This document shows, piece after piece, positions 1 to 6,608 of a stretch of DNA of 10,425 bases. The stretch is from the NCBI GenBank assembly GCA_016283985.1, contig JAEENZ010000131.1, forward strand, positions 1-10,425. Direction: 5' to 3'. The position numbers were made by a program, and so were the translations under genes. The notes under the pieces are model-generated. The model saw only the letters and a list, made by a program, of their open reading frames with translations, was not told where the DNA came from and ran no database searches. Origin of the DNA: Bacteroidales bacterium. GTDB taxonomy: Bacteria; Bacteroidota; Bacteroidia; Bacteroidales; UBA932. Position 1 is the stretch's first letter. The number at the start of each line of letters is the position of its first letter.

Positions 1-437
1 AGAGGCCGATCTACGGGTATTATCTCGACCACACCGTGGACACCATCAACGAGGTGGTGATGTTCATGAGCATAGGCATCTCCGCCCTCCTCAACATCTG
101 GCTGGCGGTGGCCGGACTCATCCTCTACCTTCTCCTGACTCTGAACGTGAGTATGAACGCGCACCTGAAGAAGGAATTCAAGCTCACCTACGCCAAGCTG
201 GGGCCCACCGAGCTGAGGCTGATCCTCATCATCGTGAACACACTGTACATCTTCGTGAGGCCGCTGCGCGAATTCTCGCAGGATATCGTGCTGTTCAGGC
301 AGCCCTTCACAATCGGCATCTTCGACTATGTGGGTGCCGTGATCGTGGCAATGCTGATGCTGGTGTACGTGGTAACCCTCATGAAGGATCTGGGCGAGTA
401 CGCCAGGATGGATCCTCCCAAGCCCTGGAACGGCTGA
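1..437 (+). CDS. CDP-alcohol phosphatidyltransferase family protein, 3' part
   Basis: The reading frame is open from the window edge (first full codon at 3), so the gene starts upstream; the GTG at 36 is an internal valine, not a start. The first visible residues contain G-x3-D-x3-D (Gly at 15, Asp at 27 and 39), the second half of the CDP-alcohol phosphatidyltransferase signature D-x2-DG-x2-AR-x8-G-x3-D-x3-D, whose aspartates bind metal and activate the acceptor alcohol. About 144 residues remain, with four hydrophobic segments typical of this inner-membrane family. It should transfer a phosphatidyl group from CDP-diacylglycerol to an alcohol in phospholipid synthesis. The acceptor cannot be told because the upstream part is missing. 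Its TGA overlaps the next gene's ATG by one base, so the two are probably translationally coupled. Family call is firm; substrate unknown. Confidence 0.82.
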   Translation, partial: RPIYGYYLDHTVDTINEVVMFMSIGISALLNIWLAVAGLILYLLLTLNVSMNAHLKKEFKLTYAKLGPTELRLILIIVNTLYIFVRPLREFSQDIVLFRQPFTIGIFDYVGAVIVAMLMLVYVVTLMKDLGEYARMDPPKPWNG

Positions 438-1312
438 TGGAGCTTATTTCCATCCACGAGCTCGAGAAGGCTTCCCCGTTGTTCCGGGGACGGGCCGGCA
501 AGGCCTTTGCCCTCGGGTTGCTGCGGATGCTGGGAGTCAGCGAGATAGAAAGGCGGATAGATGGCTTCGAACGCTTCAGGGGCCCGGATTTCGCGCAGGC
601 TATCAACGCCGAAGCCGGGATGAACTATACCGTCAACGGTCTTCCACGGGAAGAAGCTCTGGAACATTTCCGGGGCCTGCTGCCTAAAGGCCCGTTCATC
701 ACGATATGCAATCACACCCAGGGGGCCCTGGACGGCATTTCCCTGATAGATTTCTTCGGACATCTCCGTCAGGACTACAAATACATGGTGAATGAACTGC
801 TCTGGCGTTTCGAACCGCTGCGGGAGAATCTCATCACAGTCACTCCAAACGGCAACAGCATAGGCACTCCTACGGCCCGGAGCCTGTCCGGAGTCAGGGC
901 CGCAAAAGAGCTTCTTTCATCGGGGGGCTGCCTGGGGCTGTTCCCCTCCGGAGCCGTTTCGGACCTGAAACTCTTCCGGCCACGCCCCGATGTGAGCGGT
1001 CATCCAGGTATGAAAGAACCGCGCATAAGGGATCGCGAGTGGCAGATGTCCATTATCAAATTCATACGGAATGCCGGAGTGCCGGTGCTGCCGCTGCGAC
1101 TTCTGGACGGAAACTCCCGCTTCTACTATTCCCTGGGGTTGATCGACTGGCGGCTGCGCCTCCTGCGGCTCCCGGGCGAAATGCTGAACAAGTCCGGCAA
1201 GACGCTCCGCATCCTGGCCGGTCCGATTATCGAACCTTCACGCTTAACCGGATTCTCTGACCTTCAGGACCTCCGCACCTTCCTCCGTGCCAGCGTGTAT
1301 TCGCTGGAATAA
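437..1312 (+). CDS. Lysophospholipid acyltransferase family protein (PlsC/hemolysin-like)
   Basis: A 291-residue protein that begins on the A of the preceding gene's TGA. The acyltransferase motif I is present as NHTQGALDG (residues 92–100), an H-x5-D spacing rather than the usual H-x4-D; related Bacteroidota proteins, from memory, carry NHPFGGLDG here. The glycerophosphate-binding motif III appears as FPSGAVSD (169–176) in place of FPEGTRS. The later stretch VPVLPLRLLDGNSRFYYSLG and a PGEML motif resemble the putative-hemolysin branch of the family. It should transfer an acyl chain to a lipid acceptor at the inner membrane, which fits its partner gene for head-group transfer. It may act on glycerophospholipid, ornithine/glycine lipid or another amphiphile; the sequence does not decide. 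It ends 19 bp from the convergent menA. Confidence 0.82.
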   Translation: MELISIHELEKASPLFRGRAGKAFALGLLRMLGVSEIERRIDGFERFRGPDFAQAINAEAGMNYTVNGLPREEALEHFRGLLPKGPFITICNHTQGALDGISLIDFFGHLRQDYKYMVNELLWRFEPLRENLITVTPNGNSIGTPTARSLSGVRAAKELLSSGGCLGLFPSGAVSDLKLFRPRPDVSGHPGMKEPRIRDREWQMSIIKFIRNAGVPVLPLRLLDGNSRFYYSLGLIDWRLRLLRLPGEMLNKSGKTLRILAGPIIEPSRLTGFSDLQDLRTFLRASVYSLE

Positions 1313-1331
1313 AGTTAACAGAACAATCAGA

Positions 1332-2228
1332 CTAATAAAGAACCGCCAGAAGGAACGTGCCGAATACCAGCATGGGGAAAAACCGGTCCAGAGCCCGGTC
1401 GGTACGGGTCCATACACCATGAATATGGACGGCGAAAAGCGGCAGGGTCAGAAGGAACCACCAGCCGCCCGGACAACGGTCGCAGCGAGAAAACTGAGCG
1501 AATGCAACCATCGCCGCCCAACCCAACGCAATCAATACGGTCTGGTAGATGCGGGCGCCGCGGAGCCCAAGCCTCAAAGCCATCGTCACCCGGTTCACAG
1601 CGTCGGTTTTCATGTCCCGTATGTTATTGATATTCAGAACTCCGACGCTGAAGAATCCTATCCCGGACGCTGGCAGGACCAGCATCCAGGAATCCAGACG
1701 GTGGCAGCATACGAAGTACGCGCCCATCACGCTCACGAGCCCGAAAAAGATGAATACAAAGATATCTCCCAATCCCCTGTAGCCATAAGGATTCTTGCCC
1801 AGGGTATAGTGCATCGCGGCCCAGATGGCGCATGCACCCAGCACCAGAAGCCCCATCGCGGGCAAGCAGAAGAAAGTGCCGTACGAAACCCAAACCATGG
1901 CTGCGCCGAAGATGCAGCACAGTGCTACGAATGCCCGGATCAGCCAGCGCATCTGCGGCACGGTCATCTCTCCGGAATTCAATCCATAGGCCGGACCCTG
2001 GCGCTCGTCGGTATCCGTCCCCCGGAGCACGTCTCCAAGTTCATTGCTTAAATTGGACAGTATCTGAAGGCAGACGGTGGTCAGGCACACCAGTGCCACC
2101 ACCCATCCGTTCACCTGCCACTCCGCAAGGGCCAGCTTGCATCCCAGCAGCACCCCCGCCAGGCTCAGCGGCAACGTGCGCAGCCGCATCGACTTCACCG
2201 CCGCCTTGCAGCGGCTAACATTCTTCAT
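1332..2228 (-). CDS. menA: 1,4-dihydroxy-2-naphthoate polyprenyltransferase (UbiA family)
   Basis: A 298-residue polytopic membrane protein of the UbiA superfamily. The first Asp-rich prenyl-diphosphate/Mg2+ site is SNLSNELGD…GTDTDER (residues 58–76); the canonical N-D-x-x-D appears as N-E-L-G-D, with Asp72 and Asp74 following. The second site is NNIRDMKTDAVNR (201–213), with Asp205 and Asp209. The segment around QGPAYGLNSG matches Bacteroidales MenA proteins rather than 4-hydroxybenzoate prenyltransferases. It attaches the polyprenyl tail to 1,4-dihydroxy-2-naphthoate to give demethylmenaquinone, the quinone step of anaerobic respiration. The ATG at 2228 directly precedes MKNVSRCK. It lies 60 bp downstream of tatC with a hairpin in between, so it may be the last, attenuated gene of the lepA–tat unit or have its own promoter. 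Confidence 0.9.
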   Translation of the reverse strand: MKNVSRCKAAVKSMRLRTLPLSLAGVLLGCKLALAEWQVNGWVVALVCLTTVCLQILSNLSNELGDVLRGTDTDERQGPAYGLNSGEMTVPQMRWLIRAFVALCCIFGAAMVWVSYGTFFCLPAMGLLVLGACAIWAAMHYTLGKNPYGYRGLGDIFVFIFFGLVSVMGAYFVCCHRLDSWMLVLPASGIGFFSVGVLNINNIRDMKTDAVNRVTMALRLGLRGARIYQTVLIALGWAAMVAFAQFSRCDRCPGGWWFLLTLPLFAVHIHGVWTRTDRALDRFFPMLVFGTFLLAVLY

Positions 2229-2244
2229 ATCAATAACTTACCGA

Positions 2245-2277
2245 AAAGAGAATCGAAAAAATTCACCGATTCTCTTT
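2245..2277 (-). terminator. Hairpin between tatC and menA
   Basis: An 11-bp perfect inverted repeat (AAAGAGAATCG at 2245–2255, CGATTCTCTTT at 2267–2277) with an 11-nt A/T-rich loop. Read on the minus strand it follows the tatC stop and precedes the menA start by 16 nt. The T-run after the stem on the minus strand is only four bases, and the stem is A/T-rich, so it is a weak terminator at best. It could instead be an attenuating or RNA-stabilising stem in the menA leader. Confidence 0.45.
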
Positions 2278-2288
2278 ATAATAAAAAA

Positions 2289-3056
2289 TTAATTATCAGG
2301 CACTTGGGTGCTGCGCGGCACTACCGCGATCGACAGTTCATACAGGCCGTAAAGCGGTAGGAACACCACGAACAGCGTGAACGGATCCCCGGTCGGGGTG
2401 ATCAGTGCCGCCAGGACCAGCAGCACCACCACCGCATAACGCCGCCATGAGCGCAGCATGTCGCGGGAGATGACTCCCAGTTTACCCAGCACCCAGCTGA
2501 GCGACGGCAACTCGAACACCAGCCCCATCACGAACACCATGCTGAGAAGCGTGCTCATGTAGCTGTTCAGCGATATCTGGTTCACGATGTCCGAAGACAC
2601 CCGGTAGGAAGTCAGAAACTTAAAAATTATGGGGAACACCACCACATATCCTACCAGACAGCCGATATAGAAAAGCCCCGTGCCGCCGAGAAACGCACCA
2701 CGCACTCCGGGCACCTCGCGCGAATACAGCGCAGGGCGTACGAACACCCAGATCTGATACATCAGGTAGGGAAAAACGATCAGCAGAGCCATCCACATCG
2801 ACACAGAAATGTGCGTCATGAACTGCGACGCCACGTTGATGTTGATGATGTTCACGTCCTCCCCGGGGCCATACACGAAACCCAACCAGCGGTACAGGAA
2901 GAAATCCGCATGGGCGGGGCCGAGGATCACCGCATCAAAAACATGCGGCAGGGCGATGAAGCACCCCACCAGCACGATCACAAACGCGACAACCACCCGC
3001 AGAAGACACCAGCGAAGCGCCTCCAGATGATCCCAGAAGGACATCTCTTCGTCCAT
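2289..3056 (-). CDS. tatC: Sec-independent protein translocase subunit TatC
   Basis: A 255-residue inner-membrane protein, the receptor subunit of the twin-arginine translocase that binds RR signal peptides of folded cargo. The family N-terminus FWDHLEALR (residues 7–15), six hydrophobic segments (about 17–37, 78–104, 122–148, 167–190, 206–219, 222–245), the first cytoplasmic-loop motif RPALYSREV (107–115) and the TM4 glutamate in VFELP (E182) are visible. The frame is open farther upstream to 3224, but that extension is arginine-rich shadow sequence of tatA. The ATG at 3056 overlaps the tatA stop by one base (TAATG) and gives the family's usual N-terminus. Coupled translation with tatA is likely. 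The C-terminus is short, with no extra domain. Confidence 0.95.
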   Translation of the reverse strand: MDEEMSFWDHLEALRWCLLRVVVAFVIVLVGCFIALPHVFDAVILGPAHADFFLYRWLGFVYGPGEDVNIININVASQFMTHISVSMWMALLIVFPYLMYQIWVFVRPALYSREVPGVRGAFLGGTGLFYIGCLVGYVVVFPIIFKFLTSYRVSSDIVNQISLNSYMSTLLSMVFVMGLVFELPSLSWVLGKLGVISRDMLRSWRRYAVVVLLVLAALITPTGDPFTLFVVFLPLYGLYELSIAVVPRSTQVPDN

Positions 3057-3259
3057 TATTCCTTGGGCTTGACCTCGTCGTCGATATCCTTGATTTCTTT
3101 CTCGACCTCGCTCATCCCGTCCTTGAAACTCTTGACACCTTTTCCGAGGCCCTTCATGAGTTCGGGAATCTTCTTGCCGCCGAATATGAGCAGCACCACG
3201 AAGGCGATGATCAGTACTTCCCAAAGACCGAAATTCTGGAACAACAGTAAATTCTTCAT
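3056..3259 (-). CDS. tatA: Twin-arginine translocase pore subunit TatA/TatE
   Basis: A 67-residue protein with classic TatA architecture: a short periplasmic N-terminus, one transmembrane helix (about residues 10–27, [19 protein letters not shown]), the hinge [10 protein letters not shown], an amphipathic helix ([14 protein letters not shown]) and an acidic/charged tail. TatA oligomerises to form the translocation pathway recruited by TatC. No separate tatB is seen here; in Bacteroidota a single TatA-type protein usually serves with TatC. It sits 33 bp downstream of lepA and overlaps tatC by one base. Confidence 0.95.
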   Translation of the reverse strand: MKNLLLFQNFGLWEVLIIAFVVLLIFGGKKIPELMKGLGKGVKSFKDGMSEVEKEIKDIDDEVKPKE

Positions 3260-3292
3260 ATCCGTTTCGCCGGACCGGCCGGCTTCTAAAAA

Positions 3293-5068
3293 TTAATCAA
3301 GTTTCAAAACAGCCATGAAGGCGCTCTGCGGCACTTGCACCTTGCCTATCTGGCGCATGCGCTTCTTGCCCTCTTTCTGCTTCTCCAGCAGCTTGCGCTT
3401 GCGGGTCACGTCGCCGCCATAGCACTTGGCCGTCACGTCCTTACGCACCTGCTTCACCGTCTCGCGGGCGATAATCTTGGCCCCGATGGCGGCCTGCACG
3501 GGGATGTCGAACTGCTGGCGCGGTATCAAATCCTTCAACTTCACGCACATCTTGCGCCCGAACTCGTAGGCATTGTCTTCGTGGATCAGGGTCGAGAGCG
3601 CATCCGCCGGCTCGCCGTTCAATAAAATATCAAGCTTGACCAGCCGCGCCGAGCGGTATCCTATTATATGATAGTCGAAGGAGGCATAGCCCTTCGAGAT
3701 GCTCTTCAGCTTGTCGTAGAAGTCGAACACTATCTCCGAGAGCGGCATGTCGTAGTTGAGCTCCACCCGGTCGGAGGTTATGTAATGCTGGCTCACAAGG
3801 GTGCCTCGCTTATCGAGACACAGCTTCATCACCGGCCCGAAGAATTCGGCCTTGGAGATTATCTGCGCGCGGATGTATGGTTCCTCGATATGGTCTATAA
3901 GCGTAGGCGCGGGCAGGCCGGACGGGTTATGCACGTCCATCACCTCCCCCTGTGTGGTGTATACTTTATAGGATACGTTCGGCACGGTGGTGATCACGTC
4001 CATGTCGAACTCGCGGAAGAGCCGCTCCTGCACTATCTCGAGGTGCAGCAGGCCCAGGAATCCGCAGCGGAAGCCGCTTCCCAGCGCCAGCGACGACTCC
4101 GGTTCGTACACGAAGGATGCGTCGTTCAGCTGGAACTTCTCCAGCACCGCCCGCAGCTCCTCGAACTTGTCGGCCTGAACGGGGTACATGCCCGCGAACA
4201 CCATCGGCTTCACCTCCTCGAATCCGGCGATAGCCTCGCTGCAGGGGTTCTCCTTGCCGGTGATGGTGTCGCCCACCTTAACCTCGGCCGCACTCTTGAT
4301 GCCGGAGATTATGTAGCCCACGTCGCCGCAGCCAATCTCGCCGGTGGGCACGAGTTTCATCCGCAGGATGCCTATCTCCTCCGCCACGTAATCCTGCCCG
4401 GTATTGAAGAACTTGATGGCCTGCCCCTTGCGAAGGGTGCCGTTCTTGATCTTGAAGTAGGCGATCACCCCGCGGAAAGGGTTGAAGACGGAGTCGAAGA
4501 TGAGGGCCTGCAGGGGCGCGTCCGGATCCCCCTTCGGGGCCGGGATGCGGTCGATGATGGCGTCCAGGATGGGCTGAACGCCCTCGCCGGTGCGGGCGGA
4601 GATGCGGAAGATCTCGTCCGGGTCGCAGCCGATGAGGTCCACTATCTGGTCGGCAACCACATCCGGCTGCGCGGAGTCCATGTCTATCTTGTTCAGGATG
4701 GGGATGATCTCCAGCCCGTGGTCAATGGCCTGGTAGAGGTTGGCGATGGTCTGCGCCTGCACGCCCTGGGAGGCATCCACCACCAGCAGCGCGCCCTCGC
4801 AGGAAGCAATGGATCGGGAGACCTCGTAGCTGAAGTCCACGTGGCCGGGAGTGTCGATGAGATTGAGGATATGACCCTTGTACTGCATCTGGATGGCGTG
4901 GCTCTTGATGGTGATGCCTTTCTCGCGCTCCAGGTCCATGTCGTCCAGCACCTGCGCCTCCATGTCACGTTCGCTCAGCGTCTGCGTAAGTTCAAGCAGA
5001 CGGTCGGCCAAGGTGGATTTGCCGTGGTCGATGTGGGCGATGATGCAGAAATTGCGAATGCGGTCCAT
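3293..5068 (-). CDS. lepA: Elongation factor 4 (ribosome back-translocase GTPase LepA)
   Basis: A 591-residue translational GTPase, full length for the family. G-domain motifs are in order from the ATG at 5068: P-loop AHIDHGKST (residues 11–19), switch I region GITIKS (51–56), DTPGH (72–76), NKID (126–129) and SAR (157–159). The LepA-specific C-terminal region is complete, with [20 protein letters not shown] and the terminal [15 protein letters not shown]4 binds elongating or initiating ribosomes under ionic stress and affects their progression. [17 protein letters not shown] is the usual family start. An in-frame ATG at 5074 would add only two residues (MT), and the TTG at 5092 would lie upstream of the -7 element, so it is unlikely. 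It appears to head a lepA–tatA–tatC–menA unit. Confidence 0.97.
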   Translation of the reverse strand: MDRIRNFCIIAHIDHGKSTLADRLLELTQTLSERDMEAQVLDDMDLEREKGITIKSHAIQMQYKGHILNLIDTPGHVDFSYEVSRSIASCEGALLVVDASQGVQAQTIANLYQAIDHGLEIIPILNKIDMDSAQPDVVADQIVDLIGCDPDEIFRISARTGEGVQPILDAIIDRIPAPKGDPDAPLQALIFDSVFNPFRGVIAYFKIKNGTLRKGQAIKFFNTGQDYVAEEIGILRMKLVPTGEIGCGDVGYIISGIKSAAEVKVGDTITGKENPCSEAIAGFEEVKPMVFAGMYPVQADKFEELRAVLEKFQLNDASFVYEPESSLALGSGFRCGFLGLLHLEIVQERLFREFDMDVITTVPNVSYKVYTTQGEVMDVHNPSGLPAPTLIDHIEEPYIRAQIISKAEFFGPVMKLCLDKRGTLVSQHYITSDRVELNYDMPLSEIVFDFYDKLKSISKGYASFDYHIIGYRSARLVKLDILLNGEPADALSTLIHEDNAYEFGRKMCVKLKDLIPRQQFDIPVQAAIGAKIIARETVKQVRKDVTAKCYGGDVTRKRKLLEKQKEGKKRMRQIGKVQVPQSAFMAVLKLD

Positions 5069-5077
5069 TGTCATAGA

Positions 5078-5119
5078 AAGCAAATATAGCAATTTCTGGC
5101 GAGATTGCTATATTTGCTT
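5078..5119. repeat. 16-bp perfect inverted repeat with a -7 element on each strand
   Basis: Arms AAGCAAATATAGCAAT (5078–5093) and ATTGCTATATTTGCTT (5104–5119) are exact reverse complements around a 10-nt centre. Each arm carries TATATTTG, one facing lepA (minus) and one facing the gene-free region (plus, 5109–5116). It could be a divergent promoter, an operator, or a hairpin. Confidence 0.8.
5081..5088 (-). promoter_or_regulatory. lepA -7 promoter element
   Basis: On the minus strand the bases read TATATTTG, an exact match to the Bacteroidota -7 consensus TAnnTTTG. It ends 12 nt before the lepA ATG at 5068 and 6 nt before the alternative ATG at 5074, so the leader would be only a few bases. 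No clear TTTG -33 element is seen at the expected distance. The element lies inside a 16-bp inverted repeat. Confidence 0.65.
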
Positions 5120-5363
5120 CCGTCATTACCCTCCCCAAACCCCTCCTCAGGAGGGGCTTGCTCGCTCCGCTCGGAATTCCTTTGGGATGGTCGTGGCGGA
5201 TAAGTTGTTGATTATTAGCCGATTACGCAAAGTGTCCCCCTAGATTTCAGAGGGGAGAGTTTACGTAAATTATTGATATTCAATAAGATGCCCGCCACGG
5301 TATAATGGACATTTTCGGTTGGTAGAGTTGCCACCACCATGCGCGTCGGAAACGATTGAATCG

Positions 5364-5405
5364 TTTTACCAAGAATCGGCCATAGACGGCTGTTTTTGGC
5401 AAAAC
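5364..5405. repeat. Tandem 42-bp hairpin repeat, copy A
   Basis: First of two related 42-bp copies starting TTTTACCAA and ending GGCAAAAC. The outer arms TTTTACCA and TGGCAAAA pair except at one position. The core from ACC (5368) to GGC (5400) is 33 nt. Confidence 0.65.
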
Positions 5406-5423
5406 CACCTGTTTAGGCCGGTT

Positions 5424-5465
5424 TTTTACCAAAAAGTGGCTTCAAATGGCATTTTCTGGTAAAAC
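5424..5465. repeat. Tandem 42-bp hairpin repeat, copy B
   Basis: Second copy, 60 bp after copy A and matching it without gaps at most positions. Outer arms TTTTACCA (5424–5431) and TGGTAAAA (5457–5464) are perfectly complementary; the ACC…GGT core (5428–5460) is 33 nt. It begins 2 nt beyond the stop of the outer-membrane protein gene but lacks a T-run on that strand, so it is not a canonical terminator. Confidence 0.7.
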
Positions 5466-5467
5466 TA

Positions 5468-5986
5468 TTAGAAGCGGAAGCCGATGCCGGCGCGCGACGG
5501 ACAATACATCCACCCCATGCCGAGTTCAGCAAAACCGAAAAAGCGCCGGCCGAAAGAAATCCCTGCCGGGACTATCTGCACTCCGTGCGCCGGACGACCG
5601 TCGCCGTCGGTATATCCCGCCATCGTGCCATATCCTACACCTGAATACACGCGGAACCGGTCCCCGGTGTACCAGTTGCCATAGAGCATCAGCATCAGAT
5701 TATATTCATAAGTGCTTGATGTGCCGGGCTTTACGGGCTCTTCAGAAGAATACACACCACTCTGGGGCTGCGCATCGTGCATCCCACCCATCAGGCCTAT
5801 GCTCACCCACTTGTTCGGAGTATATCTGACTTCCGCCATGGCAGAAAAACCCGACTCATATCCTCCCACCGATCCCAACATATAAGCAGGACCGCCGGCG
5901 CTGAGGTTAAATTCAATTCCGAGTTGTGCGTATGCCGCGGCACATGATAATACCGTTACCAGAAGAAAAACTGCAATCTTTTTCAT
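5468..5986 (-). CDS. Small outer-membrane beta-barrel-like protein, exported
   Basis: A 172-residue protein with a clear signal peptide (MKKIAVFLLVTVLSCAAAYA, cleavage expected before QLGIEF). The mature part alternates short amphipathic strands rich in Gly and aromatic residues (for example GFSAMAEVRYTP, YNLMLMLYGNWYTG, FRVYSGVGYGTMAGY, FGFAELGMGWMY). It ends in a phenylalanine (IGFRF), as many outer-membrane barrels recognised by the BAM complex do. The length suits a small eight-strand barrel of the OmpA/OmpX type. I do not recognise a specific family or function. Two adjacent stop codons (TAA TAG) close the frame. It is co-oriented with, and 131 bp downstream of, the SUI1 gene. Confidence 0.72.
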   Translation of the reverse strand: MKKIAVFLLVTVLSCAAAYAQLGIEFNLSAGGPAYMLGSVGGYESGFSAMAEVRYTPNKWVSIGLMGGMHDAQPQSGVYSSEEPVKPGTSSTYEYNLMLMLYGNWYTGDRFRVYSGVGYGTMAGYTDGDGRPAHGVQIVPAGISFGRRFFGFAELGMGWMYCPSRAGIGFRF

Positions 5987-6117
5987 ACCTTCAATATTCT
6001 TTTCGCACCTTATAAATGCAGACCTTCAGCAAATCTTGCATGCACACAGAGAGCTATTTTCTGCAACAGGTTAAATAATTGCCACACATGCTTAATTGTT
6101 CGCCGCGCAAGAAATAA
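5987..6117. other. Intergenic leader of the outer-membrane protein gene
   Basis: 131 bp between the SUI1 gene and the barrel-protein gene, A/T-rich relative to the flanking genes. It presumably carries the barrel gene's promoter. No exact TAnnTTTG element is present on the minus strand, so I mark no promoter. Confidence 0.4.
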
Positions 6118-6465
6118 CTAGTTGCCGCGTTTGGCGTTGTAGCCCATCTGAGTTAGCAGGGTGACGAGTTTATCACGAAGGTCGCCCTGGATGGTGATCT
6201 CGCCATCCTTGGCCGTGCCGCCTACACCGCACTTTGTCTTGAGGATTTTGGCCAGGGCCGCCAGGTCGTCGGCCCGGCCGATAAAGCCTTTCACCAGCGT
6301 AACCTGCTTTCCGGCACGCTGGCGGCGGTCGATGGCCACTATCAGCCGCTGCTTTGCAGGCGGCAGGGTGTCGGCTTCAACCACTTCCGCAGTTTGATAT
6401 TTGAAATCCGGATTGGTGGAATATACCACCCCCAGACGCTGCTTCCAATCATTGTCGTTCTTCAT
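6118..6465 (-). CDS. SUI1/eIF1-family translation initiation factor (YciH-like)
   Basis: A 115-residue protein with a SUI1 domain at about residues 40–112: LIVAIDRRQRAGKQVTLVKG, then a central helix (ADDLAALAKILKTKCG) and the signature VGGTAKDGEITIQGD. In archaea and eukaryotes the family controls start-codon choice; bacterial YciH-type proteins discriminate against aberrant initiation complexes, but their role in Bacteroidota is not established. The open frame reaches 6558, but the extension MGKVPGYLADLPRFG… only translates the hairpin repeats. The ATG at 6465 (MKNDNDWKQR) fits the family and lies 5 nt after a perfect -7 element, which suggests an almost leaderless mRNA. Confidence 0.9.
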   Translation of the reverse strand: MKNDNDWKQRLGVVYSTNPDFKYQTAEVVEADTLPPAKQRLIVAIDRRQRAGKQVTLVKGFIGRADDLAALAKILKTKCGVGGTAKDGEITIQGDLRDKLVTLLTQMGYNAKRGN

Positions 6466-6470
6466 AAATG

Positions 6471-6478
6471 CAAAGATA
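6471..6478 (-). promoter_or_regulatory. -7 promoter element of the SUI1/YciH gene
   Basis: On the minus strand the bases read TATCTTTG, an exact TAnnTTTG match, with five bases before the ATG at 6465. Transcription would begin within a few bases of the start codon. No TTTG -33 box is visible; the hairpin repeat at 6497 occupies part of that region. Confidence 0.7.
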
Positions 6479-6496
6479 TAAAAAACACCCGGTTTC

Positions 6497-6530
6497 ACCT
6501 TCCCCAAAAATAAGCCAAAACGGGGAAGGT
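6497..6530. repeat. Tandem hairpin unit 1 between divergent promoters
   Basis: Arms ACCTTCCCC (6497–6505) and GGGGAAGGT (6522–6530) are a perfect 9-bp inverted repeat around a 16-nt A-rich loop. The unit is 34 nt, 51 bp from start to start with the next. Confidence 0.85.
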
Positions 6531-6547
6531 CCGCCAAATAACCTGGC

Positions 6548-6581
6548 ACCTTCCCCAATAATGGCCAAAAATGGGGAAGGT
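6548..6581. repeat. Tandem hairpin unit 2 between divergent promoters
   Basis: Same 9-bp arms as unit 1 (6548–6556 and 6573–6581), the same 16-nt loop length and a similar loop (…GCCAAAA…). Arm and loop lengths match unit 1 exactly although the loops differ in sequence. Confidence 0.85.
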
Positions 6582-6595
6582 CGCCGCAGATTTAT

Positions 6596-6603
6596 TATAT
6601 TTG
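6596..6603 (+). promoter_or_regulatory. -7 promoter element of the DUF4271 gene
   Basis: TATATTTG, an exact TAnnTTTG match. It ends five bases before the GTG at 6609, the same spacing as on the divergent side. This supports GTG at 6609 as a leaderless start. The expected -33 position falls in the arm of hairpin unit 2. Confidence 0.65.
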
Positions 6604-6608
6604 CGGTT

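Larger units (their letters stand above)
5093..5467. other. Palindrome-rich region without a recognisable gene
   Basis: No convincing gene lies between the lepA promoter and the outer-membrane protein gene. Besides the repeats listed separately, several short palindromes are visible: CCCCTCCT/AGGAGGGG with a 1-nt centre (5140–5156), CCCCT/AGGGG around nine bases (5237–5255), TTTACGTAAA (5260–5269), TTATTGA/TCAATAA (5270–5286), and AAACGATT/AATCGTTT around one base (5350–5366). A 7-bp GTGGCGG (5193–5199) also pairs with CCGCCAC (5292–5298). Whether it encodes an RNA from the plus-facing -7 element at 5109–5116 cannot be told by reading. Confidence 0.6.

Noticed and set aside
1287..2051. Plus-strand open frame of 254 codons opposite menA.
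   Set aside because: Composition (His, Pro, Gln, Arg) is that of a shadow frame, and it would overlap the end of the acyltransferase and the clear menA gene.
3057..3224. N-terminal extension of tatC.
   Set aside because: The extra 56 residues are the out-of-frame translation of tatA; the ATG at 3056 gives the family N-terminus FWDHLEALR.
3668..5089. Long open frame (473 codons) on the plus strand opposite lepA.
   Set aside because: It is an antisense shadow of a G+C-rich conserved gene; the product is His/Val/Leu-rich with no recognisable family, while lepA on the other strand is certain.
5364..5465. Integron attC sites.
   Set aside because: No GTTRRRY core sites, no cassette-like genes between units and no integrase; the hairpins are shorter than attC.
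6466..6558. N-terminal extension of the SUI1/YciH protein, and the matching extension of the DUF4271 protein.
   Set aside because: Both extensions only translate the hairpin repeats and promoter DNA; the -7 elements would lie inside coding sequence.
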